Shown here piece after piece: positions 1 to 8,548 of a DNA stretch of 64,000 nt. Source of the DNA: Roseofilum capinflatum BLCC-M114 (GTDB lineage Bacteria > Cyanobacteriota > Cyanobacteriia > Cyanobacteriales > Desertifilaceae). The translations under genes were made by a program, and so were the position numbers. How positions within the stretch are numbered: position 1 is the stretch's first letter; each line of letters opens with the position of its first letter. Location: NCBI RefSeq assembly GCF_030068505.1, contig NZ_JAQOSO010000002.1:26089-90088 (forward strand), in the 5' to 3' direction. The notes beneath the pieces were generated by a model. That model had not been told where the DNA came from and searched no databases. It saw only the letters and a list, made by a program, of their open reading frames with translations.

Positions 1-689
1 TCGTCTATACCACGGATGATGCGAATCTGCTTCTGACTTACTTTAAGGATGATGCGACGGCGTTTAATGCCCAAAAACGAGGCACGATTACGGGTAAGGG
101 ACAGATTAATTGTGCGATTTCCCGTCATTTGTTCCAAATGTTGGAAGCGCAGGGTATTCCCACCCACTATGTTGATTGTCCTTCAGACCGGGAAATGCGC
201 GTCAAAGCAGTAACGATTGTGCCGATTGAGGTGATTGTGCGTAACCGGGCTGCGGGGAGTCTGTGCAAACAAACGGGTTTGGCTTTGGGAACTCCAATCG
301 ATCCGCCTCTGGTAGAATATTGCTACAAGAATGATAGTTTGGGCGATCCTTTGCTGACTCGCGATCGCCTCTTGCTCCTCAATCTCGCTACGCCGGAAGA
401 CCTTGACCACATCCGGCAAATGTCCCTAGACATTAATCGCCACCTGAGCGCCTTTTTCCGAGAGTGTGGTATCATCCTGGTTGATTTTAAGCTGGAATTT
501 GGGCGCGATCGCCAAAATAATATTATTTTAGCTGACGAAATTAGCCCGGATACCTGTCGGCTATGGAAACAGGATGAAACAGACCCCCAAGCGCGTATCC
601 TAGATAAAGACCGGTTTAGACAAGATTTAGGTAATGTTGAATCAGCCTATGAACAAGTGCTAGAGAGAGTTTTAGGCCAGACAAAATGA
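1..689 (+). CDS. purC: Phosphoribosylaminoimidazole-succinocarboxamide synthase, 5' end outside the window
   Basis: SAICAR synthetase of purine biosynthesis; it joins CAIR and aspartate using ATP in the cytoplasm. The reading frame is open from base 3 and its first visible residues (VYTTDDANLLL, then YFKDDATAFNAQKRG) match the start of the PurC fold, so only a short N-terminal piece is missing. Further family landmarks are VPIEVIVRNRAAGS, VDFKLEFG, ADEISPDTCRLW and the C-terminal DKDRFRQDLG. An ATG at 129 lies inside the conserved core and is not the start. The stop is 47 bases before the first possible bamA start, so the two may be cotranscribed. Family assignment is near certain. Confidence 0.97.
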   Translation, partial: VYTTDDANLLLTYFKDDATAFNAQKRGTITGKGQINCAISRHLFQMLEAQGIPTHYVDCPSDREMRVKAVTIVPIEVIVRNRAAGSLCKQTGLALGTPIDPPLVEYCYKNDSLGDPLLTRDRLLLLNLATPEDLDHIRQMSLDINRHLSAFFRECGIILVDFKLEFGRDRQNNIILADEISPDTCRLWKQDETDPQARILDKDRFRQDLGNVESAYEQVLERVLGQTK

Positions 690-825
690 AAATAGCTCCC
701 CAGAAGTGTTAAGTTAAGGGGTTGATTGAGGTGTTTTGGCTGGAGTCGTAGGGTTTTCTAAAGACCCATACCCGGCTCAACAGCCAAACCAACGGTTCAA
801 TGTGGTGTGTGGAAGTTTACGGAAC

Positions 826-3573
826 GTGAAAACAATGCGCTTGTCTCCTGTCTGGTTGACTCTTTTAACAAGTTCGGCAACTCTCGGTTTTGTCGATGCT
901 GTCCAAGGTAAAGTTTCAGATTATACTTCAAAAACGGTAGACCCCTCTCCTTATCCTTATACGACTGATAGCGATCGGGAGATCGATGGGCAGTTAGTGC
1001 AGATCATAACGCGATCGGCGAAAGAATCGATCCCCATTATTCATCAATCTTTACAGTTTGTTGCTTCTAAATCTTTAGAAAAACAATTGGCGTTTACCTC
1101 TTTTTCAGAGGTACAGGAAAAGGGAGTAAGGGAGCAACAAACATTAGCCTTTACTCAACTGTCTCAACCGCAACCATTAGGGGAAACATCAGAGCAATTG
1201 GCGTTTACCTCTTTTTCAGAGGTACAGGAAAAGGGAGTAAGGGAGCAACAAACATTAGCCTTTACTCAACTGTCTCAACCGCAACCATTAGGGGAAACAT
1301 CAGAGCAATTGGCGTTTACCTCTTTTTCAGAGGTACAGGAAAAGGCAGTAAGGGAGCAACAAACATTAGCCTTTACCCAACTGTCTCAACCGCAACCATT
1401 AGGGGAAACATCAGAGCAATTGGCGTTTACTCCGTTTTCAGAGGTACAGGAAAAGGGAGTAAGGGAGCAACAAACATTAGCCTTTACTCAACTGTCTCAA
1501 CCGCAACCATTAGGGGAAACATCAGAGCAATTGGCGTTTACCTCTTTTTCAGAGGTACAGGAAAAGGCAGTAAGGGAGCAACAAACATTAGCCTTTACCC
1601 AACTGTCTCAACCGCAACCATTCGGGGAAACATCAGAACCGTTAGCATTTACTCCGTTTTCTAAAGTTCAGGAATCAGAAATACAGGAAAATGTGCTAAT
1701 AGCAAAAACTCCTATTCGGGTAGAAACTGTACCGGCAAACACTGTTTCCTTAAAAGCTCAACTGAGCCAAAATAATTCATCACAACCAGAACCGAGGGTA
1801 TTAGTTGCCGAGGTGATGGTGATGGGAGTAGAAGGTGACTTAAGAAATCGGGTATTTGAGGTGATTAGTACCCAAGCTGGACGGACGACAACTCGTTCTC
1901 GATTGCAAGAAGATATTGATGCTATTTTTGCGACGGGATTCTTTTCTAATGTGCGAGCGACTCCAGAGGATACCCCATTAGGTGTGCGCGTCACCTTTGA
2001 AGTAGAGCCTAATCCAGTTTTACGACAAGTGAATATTAATGCTAATCCAGGAACAGATATTCCTTCGGTGGTTCCCCAGGATGTGATTGATGAGATTTTT
2101 GGAGATCAATATGGTAACATCTTGAACTTGCGTCGCTTGCAAGTGAGCATTCAAGATTTGAATACCTGGTATCAAGAGAATGGGTATATTTTAGCTCAGG
2201 TTGTGGATGCGCCAGATGTGAATGAGGATGGCACAGTTAACCTGGTAATTCCTGAAGGGGTGATTGAGGATATTGAGATTGTTTATCTGAATCGGGATGG
2301 ACAGGATATAGAAGAGACTGGAGAACCGGTTAGGGGGAAAACGCGGGAGTATATTATCACTCGGCAATTGAGTTTAGAAGCTGGAGATATTTTTAATCGG
2401 GATAGGATTCAAGCTGATTTGCAACGGGTGTATGGCTTGGGTATTTTCCAGGATGTGAATGTAACGTTGAATCCGGGAACTGACCCAACGAAGGTGGTAG
2501 TAGTGCTGAATGTGCAGGAACAAAATACGGGATCGATCGCCGCCGGAGGTGGTATCAGTTCTGCGAGTGGTTTCTTCGGTTCCTTGAGTTATCAAGAAAC
2601 CAACTTCGGCGGTAATAATCAAACTCTACGAACGGAAGTGCAGATCGGAACCCGCGATTTCTTATTTGATGTTAGCTTTAGCGATCCGTGGATTGGCGGA
2701 GATCCCAAGCGTACAGCTTATACGATGAATGGGTTTAGGCGGCGATCGATTTCTCTGGTTTATGACGGGGATGAAAACCCAATCCGCTTAGATAATGGCG
2801 ATCGCCCCCGCATCCTGCGTACTGGTGCAGGAATTCGCTTTTCCCGTCCCTTGGGCGAAGACCCCTTAAACCCGGATTGGATTGGGTCTCTGGGCTTACA
2901 ATACCAGCATGTTTCTATCCGCGATGCCGATAATGACCTGACCGCTAGAGACGAAGACGGGGAACGCCTAGCTTTCCATAATACCGGGGTTGACGACCTA
3001 TTCATGCTCCAATTCGGCATTGTCAAAGATAGCCGCAACAACCCCGCTCAACCCACCGGTGGCTCAGTCACCCGCTTTAGTATCGAGCAGTCGATCCCCG
3101 TCACCAGCGTGATTATGAGTCGTCTGCGGGGCAGTCATACCTTCTATGTGCCCGTCAAATTCACCGACTTCCATGAAGGCCCCCAAGTCCTCGCCTTTCA
3201 AGTTGAAGGGGGTGCAACCTTGGGAGACCTCCCCCCCTATGAAGCCTTCATTCTCGGCGGTCTAGAGTCAGTGAGGGGCTTTGCAGAAGGGGATCTCGGC
3301 AGTGGTCGATACTTCCTAGAAGGAACCCTAGAATACAGATTCCCCGTGGTTGACTTGTTAGGAGGCGTATTATTTGTCGATGCAGCCACCAACCTCGGAT
3401 CGGGTAGTGCTGTCATTGGCGATCCCTCCGGACGGCGTGGATTGCCCGGATCGGGAGCCTCTGCCGGGGTTGGCGTGCGGATCAATACCCCCCTAGGCCC
3501 CATCCGTATTGACTACGGATTCACAACTGATGGCAGTAGTCGAGTCCACTTTGGGATTGGAGAGAAATTTTAA
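826..3573 (+). CDS. bamA: Omp85/BamA-family outer membrane assembly protein with N-terminal tandem repeats
   Basis: Outer-membrane beta-barrel assembly factor. The frame opens at a TTG (736), but a GTG at 826 or ATG at 835 puts the hydrophobic signal segment ([18 protein letters not shown]) at the N-terminus, so I start at 826; 835 is equally possible. After the signal comes a long linker containing five 37-residue repeats, then POTRA domains (roughly residues 320-600) and a C-terminal 16-strand-type barrel (about 600-915) with a VRGF motif ([12 protein letters not shown]) and the closing RIDYGF segment. Cyanobacterial Omp85 usually has three POTRAs after a Pro/Gln-rich linker; the repeat block is the oddity here. 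lpxC starts 2 bases after the stop, so BamA and the lipid A genes are probably one transcript. Confidence 0.93.
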   Translation: MKTMRLSPVWLTLLTSSATLGFVDAVQGKVSDYTSKTVDPSPYPYTTDSDREIDGQLVQIITRSAKESIPIIHQSLQFVASKSLEKQLAFTSFSEVQEKGVREQQTLAFTQLSQPQPLGETSEQLAFTSFSEVQEKGVREQQTLAFTQLSQPQPLGETSEQLAFTSFSEVQEKAVREQQTLAFTQLSQPQPLGETSEQLAFTPFSEVQEKGVREQQTLAFTQLSQPQPLGETSEQLAFTSFSEVQEKAVREQQTLAFTQLSQPQPFGETSEPLAFTPFSKVQESEIQENVLIAKTPIRVETVPANTVSLKAQLSQNNSSQPEPRVLVAEVMVMGVEGDLRNRVFEVISTQAGRTTTRSRLQEDIDAIFATGFFSNVRATPEDTPLGVRVTFEVEPNPVLRQVNINANPGTDIPSVVPQDVIDEIFGDQYGNILNLRRLQVSIQDLNTWYQENGYILAQVVDAPDVNEDGTVNLVIPEGVIEDIEIVYLNRDGQDIEETGEPVRGKTREYIITRQLSLEAGDIFNRDRIQADLQRVYGLGIFQDVNVTLNPGTDPTKVVVVLNVQEQNTGSIAAGGGISSASGFFGSLSYQETNFGGNNQTLRTEVQIGTRDFLFDVSFSDPWIGGDPKRTAYTMNGFRRRSISLVYDGDENPIRLDNGDRPRILRTGAGIRFSRPLGEDPLNPDWIGSLGLQYQHVSIRDADNDLTARDEDGERLAFHNTGVDDLFMLQFGIVKDSRNNPAQPTGGSVTRFSIEQSIPVTSVIMSRLRGSHTFYVPVKFTDFHEGPQVLAFQVEGGATLGDLPPYEAFILGGLESVRGFAEGDLGSGRYFLEGTLEYRFPVVDLLGGVLFVDAATNLGSGSAVIGDPSGRRGLPGSGASAGVGVRINTPLGPIRIDYGFTTDGSSRVHFGIGEKF
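1084..1638 (+). repeat. Five in-frame 111-bp tandem repeats in bamA
   Basis: Five consecutive 111-bp units start at 1084, 1195, 1306, 1417 and 1528, and a partial sixth begins at 1639. Each encodes 37 residues with two related halves, [11 protein letters not shown] and [11 protein letters not shown]. Units 1 and 2 appear identical. Units 3 and 5 share a GGAGTA-to-GCAGTA change, and units 4 and 6 share FTPF for FTSF. Near identity at DNA level implies recent expansion or gene conversion. Confidence 0.97.
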
Positions 3574-3575
3574 TT

Positions 3576-4391
3576 ATGGCGATCGCAACCCCCTTTACCC
3601 AATCTGGCGTTGGTCTGCATAGTGGACTCGAAACCCAAGTCAAAGTTCTACCCGCCCCACCCGGAAGCGGACGCTACTTTGTGCGCGTCGATCTCCCAGA
3701 TCGCCCCACCATTCCCGCCCACATTGAAGCCGTAAACTCCACCATCCTCTCCACAGAACTCGCCGTCGGAGAAGCCAGCGTCCGTACCGTCGAACACCTG
3801 CTCGCCGCCCTCCTTTCCCTGGGCATCACCGATGCCAAAATCGAGATCAATGGGCCCGAAGTGCCCCTACTCGACGGTTCAGCCGCCCTCTGGGTCGAGG
3901 CGATTTGCGCCCATCAACAGGAGGTGGGGAAATTTCCTGTATCCGAAAAAACCTTAACTGAACCCATGGCTGTTTACGACAAAGATGCCTTTGTCGCTGC
4001 TATTCCCGCGCCCCAACTGCGCTTTACCTATGGGATTGAGTTTGATTTAGAGGCGATCGGTCAACAATGGCACAGTTGGCAACCCGATCGCGAACCCTTT
4101 ACCACCGAAGTCGCCCCCGCTCGCACCTTTGGCCTCGCCCACCAAATTGAACACTTACAGGCGCAGGGGTTAATCAAAGGTGGTAGTCTGGATAATGCCC
4201 TCGTTTGCGGCCCTGAAGGTTGGCTTAATCCTCCCTTGAGATTTGCCAACGAACCCGCCCGTCATAAACTCCTAGACCTGGTGGGAGACCTGAGTTTATT
4301 GGGCGTTCCCCCTGTAGCTCACTATCTGGCATTCAAGGCCAGCCATCACCTTCATGTGCAACTGGCGAGAAAAATTGCCCAATGTAATTGA
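3576..4391 (+). CDS. lpxC: UDP-3-O-acyl-N-acetylglucosamine deacetylase
   Basis: Zinc-dependent deacetylase carrying out the committed step of lipid A synthesis in the cytoplasm. At 271 residues it is a little shorter than E. coli LpxC (305). Visible landmarks are the N-terminal [16 protein letters not shown] (zinc ligand His74), [18 protein letters not shown] and [12 protein letters not shown] (His230 and Asp234 as the other zinc ligands), with His257/258 near the C-terminus as general acid candidate. It starts 2 bases after the bamA stop, which favours translational coupling. No internal break. Confidence 0.96.
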   Translation: MAIATPFTQSGVGLHSGLETQVKVLPAPPGSGRYFVRVDLPDRPTIPAHIEAVNSTILSTELAVGEASVRTVEHLLAALLSLGITDAKIEINGPEVPLLDGSAALWVEAICAHQQEVGKFPVSEKTLTEPMAVYDKDAFVAAIPAPQLRFTYGIEFDLEAIGQQWHSWQPDREPFTTEVAPARTFGLAHQIEHLQAQGLIKGGSLDNALVCGPEGWLNPPLRFANEPARHKLLDLVGDLSLLGVPPVAHYLAFKASHHLHVQLARKIAQCN

Positions 4392-4440
4392 GAGCGCTTT
4401 CTGCTGTCGCAAACATGAACTGGCCCCCAATCAAGACCCA

Positions 4441-4472
4441 TTGTTAATTGTTAATTGTTAATTGTTAATTGA
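4441..4472. repeat. Heptameric short tandem repeat (TTGTTAA family)
   Basis: About four copies of TTGTTAA lie between lpxC and fabZ, preceded by GACCCA. The same leader plus heptamer occurs at 9823-9866 and, inverted, at 29781-29825. A degenerate version lies at 60050-60082. This is the class of short tandemly repeated repetitive sequence known in filamentous cyanobacteria. Confidence 0.9.
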
Positions 4473-4480
4473 TATAATCC

Positions 4481-4975
4481 ATGTCCACAGAAACCCAAAC
4501 CAGCCCAGAACCCCCTGCTCTCGATCCAACCCACACCGTTTTCAGTGTCGAAGAGATCCACAAACTCCTTCCCCATCGTTATCCCTTCGCCCTGGTAGAC
4601 CGAATTATTGCTTATGACCCCGGAAAATCAGCCGTGGGACTGAAAAACATCACGTTCAATGAACCGCAGTTTCAAGGGCATTTTCCCGATCGCCCCATTA
4701 TGCCAGGGGTACTGATGGTCGAAGCCATGGCCCAAGTCGGGGGTATTGTGGTTGTGCAAATGGATAGCTTTCCTAGCGGATTATTTGCCTTCGCGGGTAT
4801 CGATAAGGTAAAATTTCGCCGGCCTGTCGTTCCTGGAGACCAGTTAATTATTACTGCCAAAATTATCAAAGCTATGCCAAAACGGGGTTTTGTCGTCATG
4901 GAAGGGAAAATAGAAGTCAATGGTGAATTAGCGGTAGAAGGAGATCTGAAATTTGCAATTCTGAGTGAGAGTTAA
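4481..4975 (+). CDS. fabZ: (3R)-hydroxyacyl-ACP dehydratase
   Basis: Dehydrates beta-hydroxyacyl-ACP in type II fatty acid synthesis. Placement between lpxC and lpxA is the classic arrangement, because both draw on hydroxyacyl-ACP. The hot-dog fold signature is complete: [14 protein letters not shown], then [20 protein letters not shown] with the catalytic His67 and Glu81. At 164 residues it carries about 20 extra N-terminal residues rich in Thr/Pro compared with E. coli FabZ (151). A heptamer array occupies the upstream gap and no strong ribosome-binding site is apparent. Confidence 0.97.
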   Translation: MSTETQTSPEPPALDPTHTVFSVEEIHKLLPHRYPFALVDRIIAYDPGKSAVGLKNITFNEPQFQGHFPDRPIMPGVLMVEAMAQVGGIVVVQMDSFPSGLFAFAGIDKVKFRRPVVPGDQLIITAKIIKAMPKRGFVVMEGKIEVNGELAVEGDLKFAILSES

Positions 4976-5025
4976 TCACGCTTCGGTGTGAGCAAGATTT
5001 AAGAGAAATCAGGACTGGGAGAGAT

Positions 5026-5826
5026 ATGACCACCCTAATTCATCCAACGGCAGTTATCCACAGTGGTGCAAAGGTTCATCCGACGGTGAGCATTGGCCCC
5101 TATGCCGTGATTGGGGAAAATGTGACCATTGGGGCAAACACCATTATTGGCCCCCATGTGGTGCTGGAAGGATGGACGCAGATTGGCGAAAGCAATGAGA
5201 TTTTTACTGGAGCAGCCATTGGTTTGGCTCCCCAAGACCTCAAGTATGATGGAGCCGAAACTGCGGTCAGAATCGGTAATGGTAATTGTATTCGCGAATA
5301 TGTGACGATTAATCGAGCGACGGGGCCCGATGAAGCGACGGTGATTGGCGATCGCAATTTACTGATGGCCTATGTGCATGTGGCCCATAATTGCGCGATC
5401 GAAAATGAGGTGGTCGTGGCTAACTGTACTGCTTTTGCTGGTCATGTGGTGGTGGAATCGAAAGCTCGAATTAGCGGACTGTTGGGGGTTCACCAGTTTG
5501 TGCATATTGGCCAAATGGCTATGGTAGGGGGAATGAGTCGCATTGAGCGGGATGTGCCTCCTTATATGACGGTCGAGGGAAATCCGGCTAGGGTGCGATC
5601 GCTTAATGCGATCGGCTTAAAACGCTCTGGCTTAACTCACCAGGATTTTGGTATCCTCAAATCTGCCTATCGCCTGTTATATCGCTCGGAAATGACCTTT
5701 CAGGAAGCTCTAGAACAGCTAAACACCCTACCCGAAACTGAGCAATTACGCCATCTGCGCCAGTTCCTGCATCTTTCTCTAACGGACAAACAGCGCCGAG
5801 GCCCCATTCCAGGGAATCGGGAGTAG
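5026..5826 (+). CDS. lpxA: UDP-N-acetylglucosamine acyltransferase
   Basis: First enzyme of lipid A synthesis, transferring a hydroxyacyl chain from ACP to UDP-GlcNAc. The left-handed beta-helix is clear from repeated hexapeptides over residues 5-190. The catalytic histidine is His121 in YVHVAHNC, equivalent to E. coli His125. GVHQFVHIG and GNPARVRSLN are further LpxA-specific markers, and the C-terminal helical bundle is present. A GGGAGAG ribosome-binding site lies 6-7 bases before the ATG. The three following genes point the other way, so the plus-strand run is interrupted before lpxB. Confidence 0.97.
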   Translation: MTTLIHPTAVIHSGAKVHPTVSIGPYAVIGENVTIGANTIIGPHVVLEGWTQIGESNEIFTGAAIGLAPQDLKYDGAETAVRIGNGNCIREYVTINRATGPDEATVIGDRNLLMAYVHVAHNCAIENEVVVANCTAFAGHVVVESKARISGLLGVHQFVHIGQMAMVGGMSRIERDVPPYMTVEGNPARVRSLNAIGLKRSGLTHQDFGILKSAYRLLYRSEMTFQEALEQLNTLPETEQLRHLRQFLHLSLTDKQRRGPIPGNRE

Positions 5827-5858
5827 GCGATCGGCTTTCTTCGATATCCTTAAACGTT

Positions 5859-6623
5859 TTAACGATCATTCGGCAGATTATCAGGATCTAAACCCATAGC
5901 AATCAGCCGATCTCTCAATTCCTGCAATGCAGTCTGTGCTTGCTCTTTTTCCTCTGCCTCTGTAGGGATTAAATTCCCAGCCGCATCATAAAACCGCAGC
6001 CATCGTCGCTCAATTCCTTTGTGACTTCCTTGCCACAATCTCAATCCTAATCCCAACTCTTCTAACCACAATTGACTATTCCTGATCTCTATCTCTTGAT
6101 AGCGACTTCCTTGCAATTGAAAAGCTCTAAAATAGTCCTGTTCCCGTTCATAAACAATATAGTATGGCACTCGTAGCAATTCTTCGTAAACTTCCCATTT
6201 GGTTGGCGGTTTATTCTCTTTACGAGTCGTTTGTCCCAAGTCTTCTTGTTGGGTACTCGGTGATAACAGTTCTACCACCATAAACGGATTCACTTCTTCT
6301 TGCCAGACCACATAACTCATCCGTAAGTCTCTCTGTTCGTAGAGTCGAGAGACTCCCACGACTCCAAACCAGTCCGGACGCTTGTATCGGTTAGTATTCT
6401 CTACATCGTAGTAGAGATTCAAATCCATGGCTGAAAATACCTGCTCTGGGGGATAGGTCGATGGTTGAAAGGTTTGCTCTAACAGTTGAGCTTGTATGGG
6501 ATGATATTGGTCTGGCAAACCTGACTCTCCTACTTCTTCACTCGGTAAGTCGTACATGGTGGGTAGGTCTTCTCTTTTAGGAGTTCGAGAGAGGTTTTTC
6601 TGCCTTTGGGTTAAGTTAACCAT
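5859..6623 (-). CDS. Uma2-family (DUF820) predicted endonuclease, copy 1
   Basis: 254-residue member of the Uma2/DUF820 family, a PD-(D/E)XK-fold group greatly expanded in cyanobacteria with no settled role. Core markers are KRPDWFGVVG (the PD strand) and FMVVELLSPST (the acidic strand), followed by YYIVYEREQDYFRAF and a C-terminal helical tail. Copy 1 has the shortest tail: after PTEAEE it goes directly to KEQAQTAL, without the ERERQEK repeats of copies 2 and 3. Its 3' end differs by a few bases from the other two. It is convergent with lpxA, 32 bases away. Family call is firm; nuclease activity is inference. Confidence 0.88.
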   Translation of the reverse strand: MVNLTQRQKNLSRTPKREDLPTMYDLPSEEVGESGLPDQYHPIQAQLLEQTFQPSTYPPEQVFSAMDLNLYYDVENTNRYKRPDWFGVVGVSRLYEQRDLRMSYVVWQEEVNPFMVVELLSPSTQQEDLGQTTRKENKPPTKWEVYEELLRVPYYIVYEREQDYFRAFQLQGSRYQEIEIRNSQLWLEELGLGLRLWQGSHKGIERRWLRFYDAAGNLIPTEAEEKEQAQTALQELRDRLIAMGLDPDNLPNDR

Positions 6624-6688
6624 AATTACAGGGAAAAGTGCTTTTGTTCTATCGTATCGTTTTGGGCTGGATTCGGCTCTTTAATCAA

Positions 6689-7537
6689 TCAACGATCATT
6701 CGGCAAATTATCAGGGTCTAAACCCATAGCTATCAGGCGATCTCTCAATTCCTGCAATGCAGTCTGCGCTTGCTCTTTCTCCTGACGTTCCCGTTCTTTC
6801 TCCTGCCGTGCTTGCTCTTTCTCCTGACGTTCCCGTTCTTTCTCCTGGCGTTCCCGCTCCCTTTCCTCGGCCTCTGTAGGGATTAAATTCCCCGTCGCAT
6901 CATAAAACCGCAGCCATCGCCGTTCGATTCCTTTATGACTTCCTTGCCACAATCTCAATCCTAATCCCAACTCTTCTAACCACAATTGACTATTCCTGAT
7001 CTCTATCTCTTGATAGCGACTTCCTTGCAATTGAAAAGCTCTAAAATAGTCCTGTTCCCGTTCATAAACAATATAGTATGGCACTCGTAGCAATTCTTCG
7101 TAAACTTCCCATTTGGTTGGCGGTTTATTCTCTTTACGAGTCGTTTGTCCCAAGTCTTCTTGTTGGGTACTCGGTGATAACAGTTCTACCACCATAAACG
7201 GATTCACTTCTTCTTGCCAGACCACATAACTCATCCGTAAGTCTCTCTGTTCGTAGAGTCGAGAGACTCCCACGACTCCAAACCAGTCCGGACGCTTGTA
7301 TCGGTTAGTATTCTCTACATCGTAGTAGAGATTCAAATCCATGGCTGAAAATACCTGCTCTGGGGGATAGGTCGATGGTTGAAAGGTTTGCTCTAACAGT
7401 TGAGCTTGTATGGGATGATATTGGTCTGGCAAACCTGACTCTCCTACTTCTTCACTCGGTAAGTCGTACATGGTGGGTAGGTCTTCTCTTTTAGGAGTTC
7501 GAGAGAGGTTTTTCTGCCTTTGGGTTAAGTTAACCAT
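6689..7537 (-). CDS. Uma2-family (DUF820) predicted endonuclease, copy 2
   Basis: 282 residues, identical to copy 1 over roughly the first 210 residues apart from one Ala/Thr change (DATGNLIP). The tail is the longest of the three because of a run of Glu/Arg/Lys heptads (ERERQEK, EQARQEK) that should form a charged coiled coil. The upstream spacer of about 65 bp is also shared with copies 1 and 3, so the duplicated unit includes whatever promoter or ribosome-binding site lies there. Catalytic-region residues are intact. The tail length variation looks like slippage within a short repeat. Confidence 0.88.
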   Translation of the reverse strand: MVNLTQRQKNLSRTPKREDLPTMYDLPSEEVGESGLPDQYHPIQAQLLEQTFQPSTYPPEQVFSAMDLNLYYDVENTNRYKRPDWFGVVGVSRLYEQRDLRMSYVVWQEEVNPFMVVELLSPSTQQEDLGQTTRKENKPPTKWEVYEELLRVPYYIVYEREQDYFRAFQLQGSRYQEIEIRNSQLWLEELGLGLRLWQGSHKGIERRWLRFYDATGNLIPTEAEERERERQEKERERQEKEQARQEKERERQEKEQAQTALQELRDRLIAMGLDPDNLPNDR

Positions 7538-7602
7538 AATTACAGGGAAAAGTGCTTTTGTTCTATCGTATCGTTTTGGGCTGGATTCGGCTCTTTAATC
7601 AA

Positions 7603-8418
7603 TCAACGATCATTCGGCAAATTATCAGGGTCTAAACCCATAGCTATCAGGCGATCTCTCAATTCCTGCAATGCAGTCTGCGCTTGCTCTTTCTCCTGTC
7701 GTTCCCGTTCTTTCTCCTGGCGTTCCCGCTCCCTTTCCTCGGCCTCTGTAGGGATTAAATTCCCCGTCGCATCATAAAACCGCAGCCATCGCCGTTCGAT
7801 TCCTTTATGACTTCCTTGCCACAATCTCAATCCTAATCCCAACTCTTCTAACCACAATTGACTATTCCTGATCTCTATCTCTTGATAGCGACTTCCTTGC
7901 AATTGAAAAGCTCTAAAATAGTCCTGTTCCCGTTCATAAACAATATAGTATGGCACTCGTAGCAATTCTTCGTAAACTTCCCATTTGGTTGGCGGTTTAT
8001 TCTCTTTACGAGTCGTTTGTCCCAAGTCTTCTTGTTGGGTACTCGGTGATAACAGTTCTACCACCATAAACGGATTCACTTCTTCTTGCCAGACCACATA
8101 ACTCATCCGTAAGTCTCTCTGTTCGTAGAGTCGAGAGACTCCCACGACTCCAAACCAGTCCGGACGCTTGTATCGGTTAGTATTCTCTACATCGTAGTAG
8201 AGATTCAAATCCATGGCTGAAAATACCTGCTCTGGGGGATAGGTCGATGGTTGAAAGGTTTGCTCTAACAGTTGAGCTTGTATGGGATGATATTGGTCTG
8301 GCAAACCTGACTCTCCTACTTCTTCACTCGGTAAGTCGTACATGGTGGGTAGGTCTTCTCTTTTGGGGGTGCGAGAGATTTTGCTTGGCTTTGGGGTTAG
8401 ATTAACCATTTTGCTCAA
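7603..8418 (-). CDS. Uma2-family (DUF820) predicted endonuclease, copy 3
   Basis: 271 residues; the promoter-proximal copy, divergent from lpxB. The core matches copy 2, but the N-terminus is different (MSKMVNLTPKPSKISRTPKRED against MVNLTQRQKNLSRTPKRED), so the homology boundary between copies falls just inside the coding region. An alternative ATG at 8409 aligns with the starts of the other two copies. The charged tail has an intermediate number of ERERQEK units. The different 5' end suggests this is the ancestral, outermost copy and that copies 1 and 2 were generated from a downstream unit; that order is inference. Confidence 0.87.
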   Translation of the reverse strand: MSKMVNLTPKPSKISRTPKREDLPTMYDLPSEEVGESGLPDQYHPIQAQLLEQTFQPSTYPPEQVFSAMDLNLYYDVENTNRYKRPDWFGVVGVSRLYEQRDLRMSYVVWQEEVNPFMVVELLSPSTQQEDLGQTTRKENKPPTKWEVYEELLRVPYYIVYEREQDYFRAFQLQGSRYQEIEIRNSQLWLEELGLGLRLWQGSHKGIERRWLRFYDATGNLIPTEAEERERERQEKERERQEKEQAQTALQELRDRLIAMGLDPDNLPNDR

Positions 8419-8492
8419 TAAAGTGCTTTTGTTCTATACTATCGCTTTAAGAACGGTATTTATGGGATATTCAAGGAAAGGGTGGAATCCGG

Positions 8493-8548
8493 TATTCCCT
8501 ATTCCCTATTCCCTATTCCCTATTCCCTATTCCCTATTCCCTATTCCC
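8493..8548. repeat. Eight perfect TATTCCC heptamers abutting the lpxB start codon
   Basis: Exactly eight uninterrupted copies of TATTCCC end one base before the lpxB ATG. A short leader, CAAGGAAAGGGT (8472-8483), precedes the array; the same 12-mer precedes the array upstream of topA at about 34334. There is no room for a conventional Shine-Dalgarno sequence before lpxB. Confidence 0.97.

Larger units (their letters stand above)
5859..8418 (-). repeat. Tandem triplication of a Uma2 gene unit
   Basis: Three head-to-tail units of about 0.83-0.91 kb, each a Uma2 gene plus a 65-bp spacer, nearly identical over most of their length. Periods are about 914 bp (copies 1 to 2) and 872 bp (2 to 3), differing only through the charged-tail repeat. 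The units are prime substrates for recombination and for assembly collapse. Confidence 0.95.

Noticed and set aside
1084..1674. Regular repeats in bamA considered as a CRISPR array
   Set aside because: Units are contiguous, without unique spacers, and translate to a continuous protein repeat.
4473..4478. TATAAT just before the fabZ start codon
   Set aside because: It ends three bases before the ATG, too close to serve as the fabZ promoter, and arises from the end of the heptamer array.
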